From contig NZ_FRBH01000006.1 in NCBI RefSeq assembly GCF_900142565.1, positions 124,001 through 188,000 on the forward strand: a DNA stretch of 64,000 nucleotides, given 5' to 3'. The DNA comes from Chishuiella changwenlii (GTDB lineage: Bacteria > Bacteroidota > Bacteroidia > Flavobacteriales > Weeksellaceae). Below the pieces are notes generated by a model. It worked only from the letters and a program-made list of their open reading frames with translations. It had not been told where the DNA came from and did no database searches. Position numbers and translations under genes: made by a program. This document shows positions 18,603-27,868 of this stretch, piece by piece (the stretch's first letter is position 1; every line of letters starts with the position of its first letter).

Positions 18603-19835
18603 ATGAACACATTAAAATTTATAACTGCAGGTAACGTTGATGATGGTAAGAGTACATTAATTGGTCGTTTATTATATGATTCTAATAGTATACACACCGA
18701 TCAATTGGGTGTGTTAGAAAAACGAAAATCAAATGATAGTGATGAGATTGATTTATCATTAATAACAGATGGTTTACGCGCAGAAAGAGAACAAGGTATT
18801 ACGATAGATGTTGCCTACAAGTATTTTTCTACATCTAAAAGAAAATTTATTATTGCAGATGCTCCAGGGCACGAGCAGTATACACGAAATATGATTACTG
18901 GAGCTTCTAATTCCGAATTGATTATTATTTTAATTGATGCGCGTAAAGGAATTACCTCTCAAACCAAAAGACATGCAAGTATTGGTTCTTTAATGGGAAT
19001 TAAAAAAGCCATTGTTGCTGTAAATAAAATAGATTTAGTTGATTATTCAGAAGATGTGTTTCATGCAATAAAAACAGATTTTGAGGCACTTAAAGATCAA
19101 TTAAATTATGATGAAATAGTTTTTGTTCCAGTTAGTGCACTTGTAGGAGATAATATTGTCGATAAATCACCTAGAACACCTTGGTATAAAGGAGAAAACT
19201 TATTACATCTTCTAGAAACAATTTCTATTGATACAAATAAAGATTTACCAGCTCGTTTTCAAGTTCAATGGGTAATTCGTCCTAAAGATGAACAACACCA
19301 TGATTATAGAGGGTATGCTGGGCAAGTTTTAAGTGGGACTTATAAAGTAGGCGATTCAATAAAAGTTTTTCCATCAAATATCGAATCAAAAATTATAAAA
19401 ATAGAACGCCATTTAGAAGAGGTGGATCATGCTGTAGAAGGTGAAAATATTGTTATTCATTTAGAAAATAATATTGATATAAGTAGAGGTGATACAATAG
19501 TGAAAATTTCTGAAGAGCCAGTTGCTACAAATGAACCAAAAGCATGGATTTGTTGGTTAGATAATCAATCGTTACAACCAGGAAAAACATACGAATTACA
19601 ACATCGTTTTCATTCGGTTCGTACCAAAGTAAGAGAAATAGATCAACAATGGGATATTAATAATTGGAATTTTATTCCAACGGATGAGGTGAAGTTGAAT
19701 GACATTGCACAAGTCACATTAAAAACCAACCAACCATTGTTTTACGATTTATTTGAAAAAAATAATAAAACAGGAAATGCAATTTTAATTGACGAAACAA
19801 CAAAAAATACAGTTGCCGCTGTAATGTTTATATAA
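18603..19835 (+). CDS. cysN: Sulfate adenylyltransferase subunit 1 (GTPase)
   Basis: GTP-hydrolysing partner of CysD, related to elongation factor Tu. GTP-binding motifs are GNVDDGKST (10-18), DAPGHEQYTRNM (86-97) and NKID (141-144), followed by two beta-barrel domains. At 410 residues it lacks the C-terminal extension of E. coli CysN (475) and has no fused APS kinase (CysC) domain. It is co-directional with cysD and cobA. Because no cysC is present, APS and not PAPS is the likely next substrate, which would need an APS-type reductase encoded elsewhere. Confidence 0.95.
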   Translation: MNTLKFITAGNVDDGKSTLIGRLLYDSNSIHTDQLGVLEKRKSNDSDEIDLSLITDGLRAEREQGITIDVAYKYFSTSKRKFIIADAPGHEQYTRNMITGASNSELIIILIDARKGITSQTKRHASIGSLMGIKKAIVAVNKIDLVDYSEDVFHAIKTDFEALKDQLNYDEIVFVPVSALVGDNIVDKSPRTPWYKGENLLHLLETISIDTNKDLPARFQVQWVIRPKDEQHHDYRGYAGQVLSGTYKVGDSIKVFPSNIESKIIKIERHLEEVDHAVEGENIVIHLENNIDISRGDTIVKISEEPVATNEPKAWICWLDNQSLQPGKTYELQHRFHSVRTKVREIDQQWDINNWNFIPTDEVKLNDIAQVTLKTNQPLFYDLFEKNNKTGNAILIDETTKNTVAAVMFI

Positions 19836-19874
19836 TTAATGCCAATTAAACCTAACTACTAAATATCTAAAAAA

Positions 19875-20690
19875 ATGTCAAGAATAATAGGAAAAGTAAT
19901 ACTTGCCGGAGCAGGTCCTGGAGATCCTGAATTGGTAACTTTAAAAACATTAAATTATCTAAAAAAAGCAGATGTAATTCTTACAGATCGCTTGGTATCA
20001 CCTGTTTTAATAGATGAATATGCATCTAAAAAAGCACTTGTTATTTATGTTGGTAAACAATGTTCTAAAGGAATACATACACCTCAAGAAAAAATAAATG
20101 AATTGATGGTGGAGTTTGCTTCGGAAGGAAAATTAGTTCTTCGCCTTAAAGGTGGAGATGCTTCGCTTTTCTCTAATATTTTAGATGAATTACAGATATT
20201 AAAAGAACATCGTATTATGTACGAAATTATTCCAGGTATTTCTGCAGCTTTTGGCGCTGCAGCTTATTCTGGAATACCATTAACTGCAAGAAATTATTCG
20301 AGAGGTTTACGCTTACTTACATTGTATGATTTAAAGAATATTGAATCAAAACAATGGATAGATTGGGCTTCAACATTAGATACTTTAGTTTTTTACATGA
20401 GTGGTCAACGTTTAAAAACTTTGGTTAATCAATTAATTTCAAATGGAATTAATACAGATAAAAGTATAGCAGTTATACAACAAGCAACTACACCTAATCA
20501 ACAAACAAAGATTATTGAATTAAAAAATATTGACAGTGTAGATTTTCCTTCTTTTGATTATGTTCCAACATTAATAATTGTTGGCTATGTAGCCAATTTA
20601 CACGAAACATTTTCTTGGATAAAGGAGCAAGATTCTTCTACATCATATTTTGATAATCATAATATAAATACAGAGTCGTATGCTAGCTAA
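19875..20690 (+). CDS. cobA: Uroporphyrinogen-III C-methyltransferase
   Basis: SAM-dependent methyltransferase that converts uroporphyrinogen III to precorrin-2, the first committed step to siroheme, the cofactor of the sulfite reductase encoded two genes downstream. Family signatures are GAGPGDPELVT (12-22), TDRLVSP, LRLKGGDASLFS, IPGISAAFGAAAYSGIPLTAR and the C-terminal YVPTLIIVGYV. It is a stand-alone CobA domain of 271 residues (CysG C-terminal part). The dehydrogenase/chelatase half of CysG is found separately in the fusion gene at 24018. Its 3' end overlaps the next gene by 11 bases. Confidence 0.94.
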   Translation: MSRIIGKVILAGAGPGDPELVTLKTLNYLKKADVILTDRLVSPVLIDEYASKKALVIYVGKQCSKGIHTPQEKINELMVEFASEGKLVLRLKGGDASLFSNILDELQILKEHRIMYEIIPGISAAFGAAAYSGIPLTARNYSRGLRLLTLYDLKNIESKQWIDWASTLDTLVFYMSGQRLKTLVNQLISNGINTDKSIAVIQQATTPNQQTKIIELKNIDSVDFPSFDYVPTLIIVGYVANLHETFSWIKEQDSSTSYFDNHNINTESYAS

Positions 20691-22338
20691 TGATAAATTA
20701 AACTTAGTTCAGGATCTTGTAAAAGAGTTTTCTAGAGACGAAATAATTTGGACAAATGGTTATTTGACGGGATTATTAAATAGAACGCAAGAAGAACAAC
20801 CAAAAGAAATACCTACTATAAGCAATATAAAACCAACTATTATTTATGGAACAGAAACAGGTAATGCGAAGAAATTAGCCAACCAATTAAATGGTATTTT
20901 TAAGAAAAATAAAATACAATCTAAGGCGATTGATGCTTTTCAATATCCATTAGATAAAATTGAAAAAGAAGAATTTTTAATTCTAATTTTTAGCACACAA
21001 GGCGATGGAGATTTACCTGAAAATGCACAAAAATTTTACGAAAACCTTTCTAATTTAGATATAAAACTTACAAAAACCCAGTTTGCTGTTTTTGGACTTG
21101 GCGATACATCTTATCCATTTTTTTGTAAATCTGGAGAAGATATAGATCAATTATTTGAAAAATTAGGAGCAAGTCGTGTTTTAAATCTAGTAAAGTCTGA
21201 TGTAGATTTTCAAGAAACAGCAGAAGATTGGTTTAATAATGTACTTAAAATTATTCAATCAAATTCTTCTGTAACTCAAACAGAATTACCAAAAACGACG
21301 GGGAAAACTGCACAGAAGAAATCATTTCAGGGAAGAGTAAAACACAAAGTTATTTTAAATGATAGAGGTTCTAATAAAGAAACTTATCATGTAGAGATAG
21401 AAGTAGATGAAAAAGTAGATTATGAACCAGGAGATGCTTTAGGAATTTATCCGAAGAATAATTTAGAAGAGGTTTCAACTATTGCTCAATTTTTAAATGC
21501 TGAATCTCGTTCAGTAGAGCTCGAAAATAAAAATATTAGCGTTTTATCTAAGAAAATTTTAGACCAATTGTCTACTTATTTAAATGTTGAGATTGCTGAA
21601 ACAAAAATAGATTTAATCGATTTATTTGTGAAATATTATTCTGAAGAGTCTTCTTTAACATTCGATATTTTATTAGATATTCTTCATCCGAATCCACCTC
21701 GTTTATATTCAATTTCATCTTCTAATGAAGCACACGATAACGAAATTCATCTTACAGTAAATCTTCATACTTTTTTTGTAGATGATAAACATAAAAAAGG
21801 ATTGTGTTCTTCTTACATAGCAGATTTTGAAGAAAACAAAGAAATTGATTTTTACATTCATAAAAATAAAAACTTCAAATTACCAGCAGAAGATCAATCA
21901 GTTATTATGATAGGTCCAGGAACTGGAATTGCACCATTTCGTAGTTTCTTGTCTCATAGAGATGCAAGTGGTGGAGATGGAAAAAACTGGTTGTTTTTTG
22001 GTGAACAACACTTTGTTTCAGATTTCTATTACCAAACAGAAATTCAGGAATGGCTTTCAACTGGTGTTTTAACAAAATTAGACACTGCTTTTTCGAGAGA
22101 TCAAAAACAAAAGATTTATGTTCAAGATAGAATACAAGAACAAGGAAAAGAACTTTTTAAATGGCTAAACGATGGTGCTTATTTATACATCTGTGGACAA
22201 AGAAATAACATGAGTTTAGATGTAGAAAAAGCGTTGATTAAGATTATTTCAAAAGAATTAGAAATAGATCAAATCGCAGCAGAAAATTATTTAGAAGAGT
22301 TAGAGCAATCTGGTCGCTATCAAAAAGATGTCTATTAA
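20680..22338 (+). CDS. Sulfite reductase flavoprotein subunit (CysJ-like)
   Basis: NADPH-dependent diflavin reductase that passes electrons to the siroheme sulfite reductase. An N-terminal flavodoxin domain (about residues 52-195; IYGTETGNAKKLA, STQGDGDLPENA) is followed by the FAD/NADP ferredoxin-reductase module. That module has RLYSISSS for FAD, LCSSYIAD, GPGTGIAPFRSF for NADP and the YICGQRNNMSLDV end. The total of 552 is slightly shorter than E. coli CysJ (599) because the N-terminal and connecting segments are shorter. It starts inside the end of cobA and is followed after 12 bases by the hemoprotein gene, so it belongs to the same operon. Confidence 0.92.
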   Translation: MLANDKLNLVQDLVKEFSRDEIIWTNGYLTGLLNRTQEEQPKEIPTISNIKPTIIYGTETGNAKKLANQLNGIFKKNKIQSKAIDAFQYPLDKIEKEEFLILIFSTQGDGDLPENAQKFYENLSNLDIKLTKTQFAVFGLGDTSYPFFCKSGEDIDQLFEKLGASRVLNLVKSDVDFQETAEDWFNNVLKIIQSNSSVTQTELPKTTGKTAQKKSFQGRVKHKVILNDRGSNKETYHVEIEVDEKVDYEPGDALGIYPKNNLEEVSTIAQFLNAESRSVELENKNISVLSKKILDQLSTYLNVEIAETKIDLIDLFVKYYSEESSLTFDILLDILHPNPPRLYSISSSNEAHDNEIHLTVNLHTFFVDDKHKKGLCSSYIADFEENKEIDFYIHKNKNFKLPAEDQSVIMIGPGTGIAPFRSFLSHRDASGGDGKNWLFFGEQHFVSDFYYQTEIQEWLSTGVLTKLDTAFSRDQKQKIYVQDRIQEQGKELFKWLNDGAYLYICGQRNNMSLDVEKALIKIISKELEIDQIAAENYLEELEQSGRYQKDVY

Positions 22339-22350
22339 AAAGTAAGTAAA

Positions 22351-24003
22351 ATGAGCAAAGAGAAACAATCACCTATTGAAGGTATAAAAATAAAAAGTCA
22401 CGGTTTACGTGGAACATTAAAAGAAAGTATAGAATTAGATAATCATACAGGAAATGTAAGATCAGACGATGAAGCATTGGTGAAATTTCATGGAATGTAT
22501 GTGCAAGATGATCGTGATAGAAGAGAAGAAAGAGCCAACAAAAAATTGGATAGATTATATTCTTTCATGATTCGTTTACGTATTCCTGGAGGAATTATTG
22601 ATGCTGACAAATGGCTTAAAATTCATGAAGTTTCGGAAGAATACGGAACTGGGGTTTTAAAAATTACCACTCGTCAAACGATTCAGTTACACGGAGTACT
22701 TAAACATGAGTTGAGACCAACATTAAAAGCATTCGATCAAGCAAAATTAGATTCTATAGCCGCTTGTGGAGACGTTAATAGAAACGTAATTGTAAGTTCG
22801 CATCCGTTAGTTTCACCTATTCATGCAGAAATACATGCTTATGCTGATAAATTATCAAAACATCTACTTCCAAAAACAAAAGCATATTATGAAATTTTTG
22901 TAGATGGAGATAAAATTTACGAAAGAGAAACAGAAAAAGACGATTTGTACGAGGATCGTTATTTACCTAGAAAATTTAAAATAGCTGTAGCAATTCCGCC
23001 AACGAATGATGTAGATGTATTTGCAAACGATTTGGGTTTAATTGCTATTGTAGAAAATGAAGAATTAAAAGGTTTTAATATTGCTGTAGGTGGAGGCTTA
23101 TCGTCAACTTTTGGTAATCCTAATACATATTCTAGATTAGCAACAGAGATTGGTTTTGTAGATTCAGAAGAAAAAGTACTTAAAGTTGCTTACGAAGTAT
23201 TAACTATTCAGCGTGATTTTGGTAATAGAGGAGATAGAAAATTAGCTCGTTTAAAATACACAGTCGATAAATTATCTGTTGATGGATTTAAAGAAGAATT
23301 AGAAAAACGAATTGGTTTTAAACTTGAACAACCTAAACCATATACGTTTACAGAGCGTTCAGATATTTTCGAATGGCAAGAGGTTTCTAAAGATGTCTGG
23401 TATTATACTTTATTTGTAGAAAATGGAGTGGTGAAACCAAATCAGAAAGAATTTTTATACGAATTAGCAAAATTGAAGTTGAGCAATTTTATTTTCACTG
23501 CAAATCAAAATCTATTGCTAGGTGAAATAGCTACGGATGACAAGGTGAAAGTAGAAGAATTAATGGAAAAATTCTCTATTCATAAAGATTTAAGCGAGCT
23601 CAGAAAAAACTCTATGGCGTGTGTGGCTCTTCCTACTTGTCCTTTGGCATTAGCAGAAGCGCAACGATACTTACCAGAATTAGTTACAAAAATAGAGCCT
23701 TTGCTTTTAAAACATCAGTTAATTGAAGAGGATATTGTAATTAGAATGACTGGTTGTCCGAATGGTTGTGGAAGATCTTATGTTGCCGAAATAGGATTTG
23801 TGGGTACTTCTTCTGGTCATTATAACTTAATGCTTGGAGGAGATCGATACGGAACAAGACTGAATAAAATATACAAGGAAAAGGTAAATGAAATAGAAAT
23901 TTTAAATGAATTAGATAAGATTTTTGAAGTCTATACGAAAGAGAGAAACTTAAACGAAACATTTGGTGATTTCACGAACAGAAAACTATTCTCATATAAC
24001 TAA
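22351..24003 (+). CDS. Assimilatory sulfite reductase hemoprotein (CysI-like)
   Basis: Siroheme/[4Fe-4S] enzyme that reduces sulfite to sulfide with six electrons. It has the repeated nitrite/sulfite-reductase ferredoxin-like halves. The iron-sulfur/siroheme cysteines are C424 and C430 (MACVALPTC) and C469 and C473 (TGCPNGC). The N-terminal block has LKITTRQTIQLHGV and SIAACGDVNRNV. The length of 550 and the adjacent diflavin subunit argue for sulfite rather than nitrite reductase. Siroheme is supplied by cobA upstream and the fusion gene downstream in the same operon. Confidence 0.93.
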   Translation: MSKEKQSPIEGIKIKSHGLRGTLKESIELDNHTGNVRSDDEALVKFHGMYVQDDRDRREERANKKLDRLYSFMIRLRIPGGIIDADKWLKIHEVSEEYGTGVLKITTRQTIQLHGVLKHELRPTLKAFDQAKLDSIAACGDVNRNVIVSSHPLVSPIHAEIHAYADKLSKHLLPKTKAYYEIFVDGDKIYERETEKDDLYEDRYLPRKFKIAVAIPPTNDVDVFANDLGLIAIVENEELKGFNIAVGGGLSSTFGNPNTYSRLATEIGFVDSEEKVLKVAYEVLTIQRDFGNRGDRKLARLKYTVDKLSVDGFKEELEKRIGFKLEQPKPYTFTERSDIFEWQEVSKDVWYYTLFVENGVVKPNQKEFLYELAKLKLSNFIFTANQNLLLGEIATDDKVKVEELMEKFSIHKDLSELRKNSMACVALPTCPLALAEAQRYLPELVTKIEPLLLKHQLIEEDIVIRMTGCPNGCGRSYVAEIGFVGTSSGHYNLMLGGDRYGTRLNKIYKEKVNEIEILNELDKIFEVYTKERNLNETFGDFTNRKLFSYN

Positions 24004-24017
24004 TAAAATAAAAAATT

Positions 24018-25460
24018 ATGAAGAACAATTTGTTCCCAATATTTCTGAAAACTGAACATTTACGTTTTCTAGTAGTTGGAGGAGGAAATGTGGGATTAGA
24101 AAAGGTGACAACTTTAATTAATCAAAACCCAAAAACTCATCTTAAAATAGTTGCAAAAGATATTAAACCAGAGTTACAAGAGGTGTTAGAAAAATATCCT
24201 CATATCAATGTTCAACAAAAATCTTTTGAAAAACAAGATTTAGAAGATGTCGATTTGGTAATTGTAGCCACAGATAATACTGCAACATCTAAAGAAGTAA
24301 AACAAGAAGCAAATGCTAAAAGTATTTTAGTAAATGCTGCTGATCAACCAGATTTATGTGATTTTTATTTAGGTTCTATCGTTAATAAAGGACATTTAAA
24401 GATTGCGATTTCAACAAATGGAAAATCTCCTATAATTGCAAAAAGATTAAGAGAATATTTTGTAGATGTAATACCAGATGAGATAGACAATAATATAGAA
24501 GAGCTAAATAAAATACGAAACAATCATAAAGGAGATTTTTCTCAGAAATTAGCGCATTTAAATAGTTTAACTTCTGTTTTTGATAAAAAGAAATCAACTA
24601 AAAATTACAAGCGATTAGTTTTTGACATTACATTAGTTTTCTTTGCATTATTTATAGGATATGCTTTATCATCGGTACTTAGTTTTTCAGATGCAAAATC
24701 ATTTGTTTATAATATTCCAACAATTTTTTACATTATGTTGGCTGTTGGATTTTTTGCTCAATTAGTCGATGGCGCAGTAGGATTAGGATATGGAATTACA
24801 TGTTCCACAAGTATGATGCTGTTTGGTGTCAATTTACCATCTATTAGTGGAAGTATTCATACAGCCGAAATGTTTTCGAGTGGGATAAGTGGTTTTTCAC
24901 ATTATCGATTTGGGAATGTAAATAAAAAATTACTTTTAGCCTTAGCTATTCCTGGTGTTATTGGAGCTGTTTCAGGTTCTTTATTATTGGTTTATTTAGG
25001 GAATGAATACGAGACAATAACGTATGGTATTTTAGCGAGTTATACTTTAATAATTGGAATTCGATTAATCATTTTAGCTTTCCAAAAAAAGATTGAGAGA
25101 AAGAAATTAAAAGGAGTAGGTTTACTAGGTTTTTCGGGTGGATTTTTAGACGCTTTTGGTGGTGGTGGCTGGGGACCAGTTGTTACATCAACTTTGTTAT
25201 CTAAAGGAAAAAAATCTAGTTTAGTTGTTGGAACAGTAAGTTTAGCAGAGTTTTTTGTGACGTTAGCTGCTTCTTTAACATTTTTCGCAGCATTAGGTGT
25301 TAGTCATGGTTTTATAATTGCAGGATTAATTATTGGAGGAGGAATTGCCGCTCCTTTTGCTGCGAAACTGGCAGGTAAAATTCCTCAAAAAGTAGCAATT
25401 TTAGCTGTTGCATTCTTGGTTATACTTTTTAGTGTTAGAATACTGGTTAAGCTTTTTTAA
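24018..25460 (+). CDS. Siroheme synthase (CysG N-terminal type) fused to TSUP sulfite exporter-like transporter
   Basis: Two activities are present in one 480-residue polypeptide. Residues 1-155 are a precorrin-2 dehydrogenase/sirohydrochlorin ferrochelatase with the NAD site VVGGGNVGLEK (19-29), VIVATDNTATS and NAADQPDLCDFYLGS. After a charged linker (about 160-199), residues 200-480 form about eight membrane helices of the TSUP (TauE/SafE) family, with FFAQLVDGAVGLGYGIT and GGFLDAFGGGGWGPV as the paired Gly/Asp motifs. TSUP proteins move sulfite, sulfonates or related anions. In a sulfite-reduction operon this suggests sulfite or sulfate passage or relief of sulfite toxicity. The cytoplasmic domain would complete siroheme. 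No frameshift is visible at the junction, so the fusion is real. Confidence 0.88.
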   Translation: MKNNLFPIFLKTEHLRFLVVGGGNVGLEKVTTLINQNPKTHLKIVAKDIKPELQEVLEKYPHINVQQKSFEKQDLEDVDLVIVATDNTATSKEVKQEANAKSILVNAADQPDLCDFYLGSIVNKGHLKIAISTNGKSPIIAKRLREYFVDVIPDEIDNNIEELNKIRNNHKGDFSQKLAHLNSLTSVFDKKKSTKNYKRLVFDITLVFFALFIGYALSSVLSFSDAKSFVYNIPTIFYIMLAVGFFAQLVDGAVGLGYGITCSTSMMLFGVNLPSISGSIHTAEMFSSGISGFSHYRFGNVNKKLLLALAIPGVIGAVSGSLLLVYLGNEYETITYGILASYTLIIGIRLIILAFQKKIERKKLKGVGLLGFSGGFLDAFGGGGWGPVVTSTLLSKGKKSSLVVGTVSLAEFFVTLAASLTFFAALGVSHGFIIAGLIIGGGIAAPFAAKLAGKIPQKVAILAVAFLVILFSVRILVKLF

Positions 25461-25557
25461 TTAAGTATTAAGTATTAAGTATTAAGTATTAAGTATTAAG
25501 TATTAAGTATTAAGTATTAAGTATTAAGTATTAAGTATTAAGTATTAAGTATTAAGT
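25461..25557 (+). repeat. Heptanucleotide tandem array TTAAGTA, nearly 14 copies
   Basis: Thirteen exact copies of the 7-bp unit TTAAGTA and a partial fourteenth begin at the base after the stop codon of the preceding gene. The array is followed by AACTCAAAACTCAATACTT (25576-25594) and then a terminator. Copy number probably varies between strains by slippage. Confidence 0.97.
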
Positions 25558-25595
25558 TGTGCTTTAAAGACCTATAACTCAAAACTCAATACTTA

Positions 25596-25628
25596 AAAAC
25601 GCCAAAGCTATAAAGCTTTGGCGTTTTT
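25596..25628. terminator. Bidirectional terminator between the cys operon and the M3 peptidase gene
   Basis: Perfect 14-bp stem AAAACGCCAAAGCT / AGCTTTGGCGTTTT with loop ATAA and A/T tracts on both sides, located between convergent genes. Confidence 0.92.
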
Positions 25629-25633
25629 ATATT

Positions 25634-27664
25634 TTAATTTGCTAATCCTGCACGTTTCAGAAGAGCATCGGGAGTTGGTTTATTTCCTCTAAACTCTTCA
25701 TATAATTTCATTGGTTCTATTGTTCCACCAGATGAAAGTAATTTATAGAATTTCTGAGCAGTTTCTGGATTAAAAATTCCAGTTTCTTGAAAGAAAGCAA
25801 ATGCATCAGCATCTAATACTTCAGCCCATTTGTAAGAATAATATCCTGACGAATATCCACCTTGAAAGATATGTGAAAACGAAGTACTCATCATACTATT
25901 CTCAACTTCAGGATATAAATCCGTCTGTTTAAAAATATCTTTTTCAAATACTTGTAAGTTATCTAAGTTATTGTCGTTATTTCCATGATATGACATATCC
26001 AATAATCCAAAACTTAATTGACGAAGTGTTTGGAAACCTTCCATAAAACTTGCAGAAGCTTTCACTTTTTCAATTAATTCTTGCGGAATGATTTCTCCTG
26101 TTTTATAATGTTTTGCAAAAAGCTTTAAAGCTTCTGGCTCGTAACAATAGTTTTCAAAAAATTGAGATGGTAATTCAACAAAATCCCAATAAACATTTGT
26201 TCCTGCTAAACTTTCGTAAACTGTATTCGGTAACATTCCGTGTAATGCATGTCCAAATTCATGAAATAATGTTGTTACTTCCTGAAAAGTTAGTAATGAA
26301 GGTGTATCTTTTGTAGGCTTTGTAAAATTACATACAATAGAAATATGTGGTCGTTTACTGTTTCCATTTATATTAGATGCTTCACGAAAACTTGTCATCC
26401 AAGCACCAGGTCGTTTTCCTGATCTAGGAAAGAAATCTGCATATAATAAACTTAAGAAATTACCATGTTTATCTAAAACCTCATAAGTTGTTACTTCATC
26501 GTTGTACTTATCAATCGTATTAATTTCTTTAAAAGTAATTCCAAATAATTTTGTTGCGACATCAAATGCACCTTGTGTAACATTTTCTAATTGGAAATAT
26601 GGTTTTAATTCTTCTTCAGAAAGACTAAATTTTTTCTGTTTTAGTTTTTCAGCATAATAAGCATGATCCCAACGTTGTAAAACATCGATATGATCTATTT
26701 CTTTTGCGAATTTAGATAATTCTTCAATTTCTTTTTCAGCAAAAGGTTTTGCTTTCGCTAATAAATCATTTAAAAAATCAAGAACAGTTTTTGGTGTTTT
26801 AGCCATTCGTTCTTCTAAAATATAATCTGCATGTGTAAAATAACCTAATATTTGAGCACGTTGATGACGAAGTGCTACAATTTTTTTTACATTTTCCTCA
26901 TTGTTATATTCATTATCTTGATAAGCTTTTAAACCATTAGCTTTAAATAGTTTTTCTCTCAATTCTCTATTTTCAGCATATTGCATAAACGGAATAAAGC
27001 TTGGCGCTTGTAAAGTAATTACCCAACCCGTTATATTTTTTTCTTCTGCATCTGCTTTTGCTTGTTCTATAGCATAATCTGGTAAACCTTTTAAATCTTT
27101 TTCATCTGTAATAACTAATTGAAAATTATTTGTTTCGGCTAATACATTTTGTCCAAATTGTAAAGAAAGCATAGAGAGTTGTTTATCAATATCTCTTAAT
27201 TTTTCTTTGTCTTCATTATTTAAATTAGCTCCATTTCTAGAAAAACCTTTGTATTTTTTTTCTAATAAATAAGCTTGTTCATCAGTAAGATTAAAAGAAT
27301 CTTTTTGCTCATAAACAGCTTTTACACGTTCAAATAATTTTTCATTTAATCGTACATCATTTCCAAATTCAGATAATGAAGGAGAAACTTCTTGTGCAAT
27401 TTTCTGCATTTCGTCGTTTGTCTCTGCTGAATTCAAATTGAAGAAAATAGAAGAAATTTGTCCTAATTTTTCTCCAGAAAGTTCCATCGCCTCAATTGTA
27501 TTTTCAAAAGTTGGATTTTCAGGATTATTTGTTATTTCATCAATTTCTTTTTTTGCTAATTCAATTGCTTCTTCAAAAGCAGGTTTATAATGTTCATTCT
27601 TTATTTTAGTAAATGGAGCACTTTCAAAAGGAGTGTCAAATTTTTCTAATAATGGATTGTTCAT
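25634..27664 (-). CDS. M3 family metallopeptidase (oligopeptidase A / Dcp type)
   Basis: Zinc peptidase of the thimet-oligopeptidase family that cleaves short peptides, generally in the cytoplasm. The zinc motif HEFGHALHG begins at His468; the downstream Glu ligand is in GTNVYWDFVELPSQ. The N-terminal MNNPLLEKFDTPFESAPF and FENTIEAMELSGE are characteristic of the Dcp/PrlC branch, and the length of 676 is full. There is no signal peptide. Whether it acts as dipeptidyl carboxypeptidase or endopeptidase cannot be told from sequence. It is monocistronic, with a 204-base upstream region before the divergent dehydrogenase gene. Confidence 0.92.
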   Translation of the reverse strand: MNNPLLEKFDTPFESAPFTKIKNEHYKPAFEEAIELAKKEIDEITNNPENPTFENTIEAMELSGEKLGQISSIFFNLNSAETNDEMQKIAQEVSPSLSEFGNDVRLNEKLFERVKAVYEQKDSFNLTDEQAYLLEKKYKGFSRNGANLNNEDKEKLRDIDKQLSMLSLQFGQNVLAETNNFQLVITDEKDLKGLPDYAIEQAKADAEEKNITGWVITLQAPSFIPFMQYAENRELREKLFKANGLKAYQDNEYNNEENVKKIVALRHQRAQILGYFTHADYILEERMAKTPKTVLDFLNDLLAKAKPFAEKEIEELSKFAKEIDHIDVLQRWDHAYYAEKLKQKKFSLSEEELKPYFQLENVTQGAFDVATKLFGITFKEINTIDKYNDEVTTYEVLDKHGNFLSLLYADFFPRSGKRPGAWMTSFREASNINGNSKRPHISIVCNFTKPTKDTPSLLTFQEVTTLFHEFGHALHGMLPNTVYESLAGTNVYWDFVELPSQFFENYCYEPEALKLFAKHYKTGEIIPQELIEKVKASASFMEGFQTLRQLSFGLLDMSYHGNNDNNLDNLQVFEKDIFKQTDLYPEVENSMMSTSFSHIFQGGYSSGYYSYKWAEVLDADAFAFFQETGIFNPETAQKFYKLLSSGGTIEPMKLYEEFRGNKPTPDALLKRAGLAN

Positions 27665-27843
27665 TTATGTTGTATTTTTTAATTAAAAATTTTATATCCT
27701 ATTTTGCTTTTATTACTCTCGAAAATAATCTTAATTCAGTAATAATTTTAATTTAAAAGCACAAATAGACTTTTATATTATAGTCAAAAGTTAATCCAAA
27801 CGTAAGAAATATGACAAATCGTCTATTTTGAATTGAAGTTTAT

Positions 27844-27851
27844 TAAATTTG
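27844..27851 (+). promoter_or_regulatory. -7 box of the hydroxyacid dehydrogenase gene
   Basis: TAAATTTG matches TAnnTTTG exactly. It lies 17 bases before the ATG at 27869 and inside the longer upstream reading frame, which is why the later start is chosen. No TTG stands at the right distance for the -33 element. Confidence 0.5.
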
Positions 27852-27868
27852 TTATAAATGTAGGTTTT

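Noticed and set aside
19838-19850. Minus-strand TTGGCATTAATT as a sigma-54 site
   Set aside because: No -12 element at the required spacing, and it faces into cysN.
25461-25557. Tandem array considered as a CRISPR
   Set aside because: The unit is 7 bp with no spacers.
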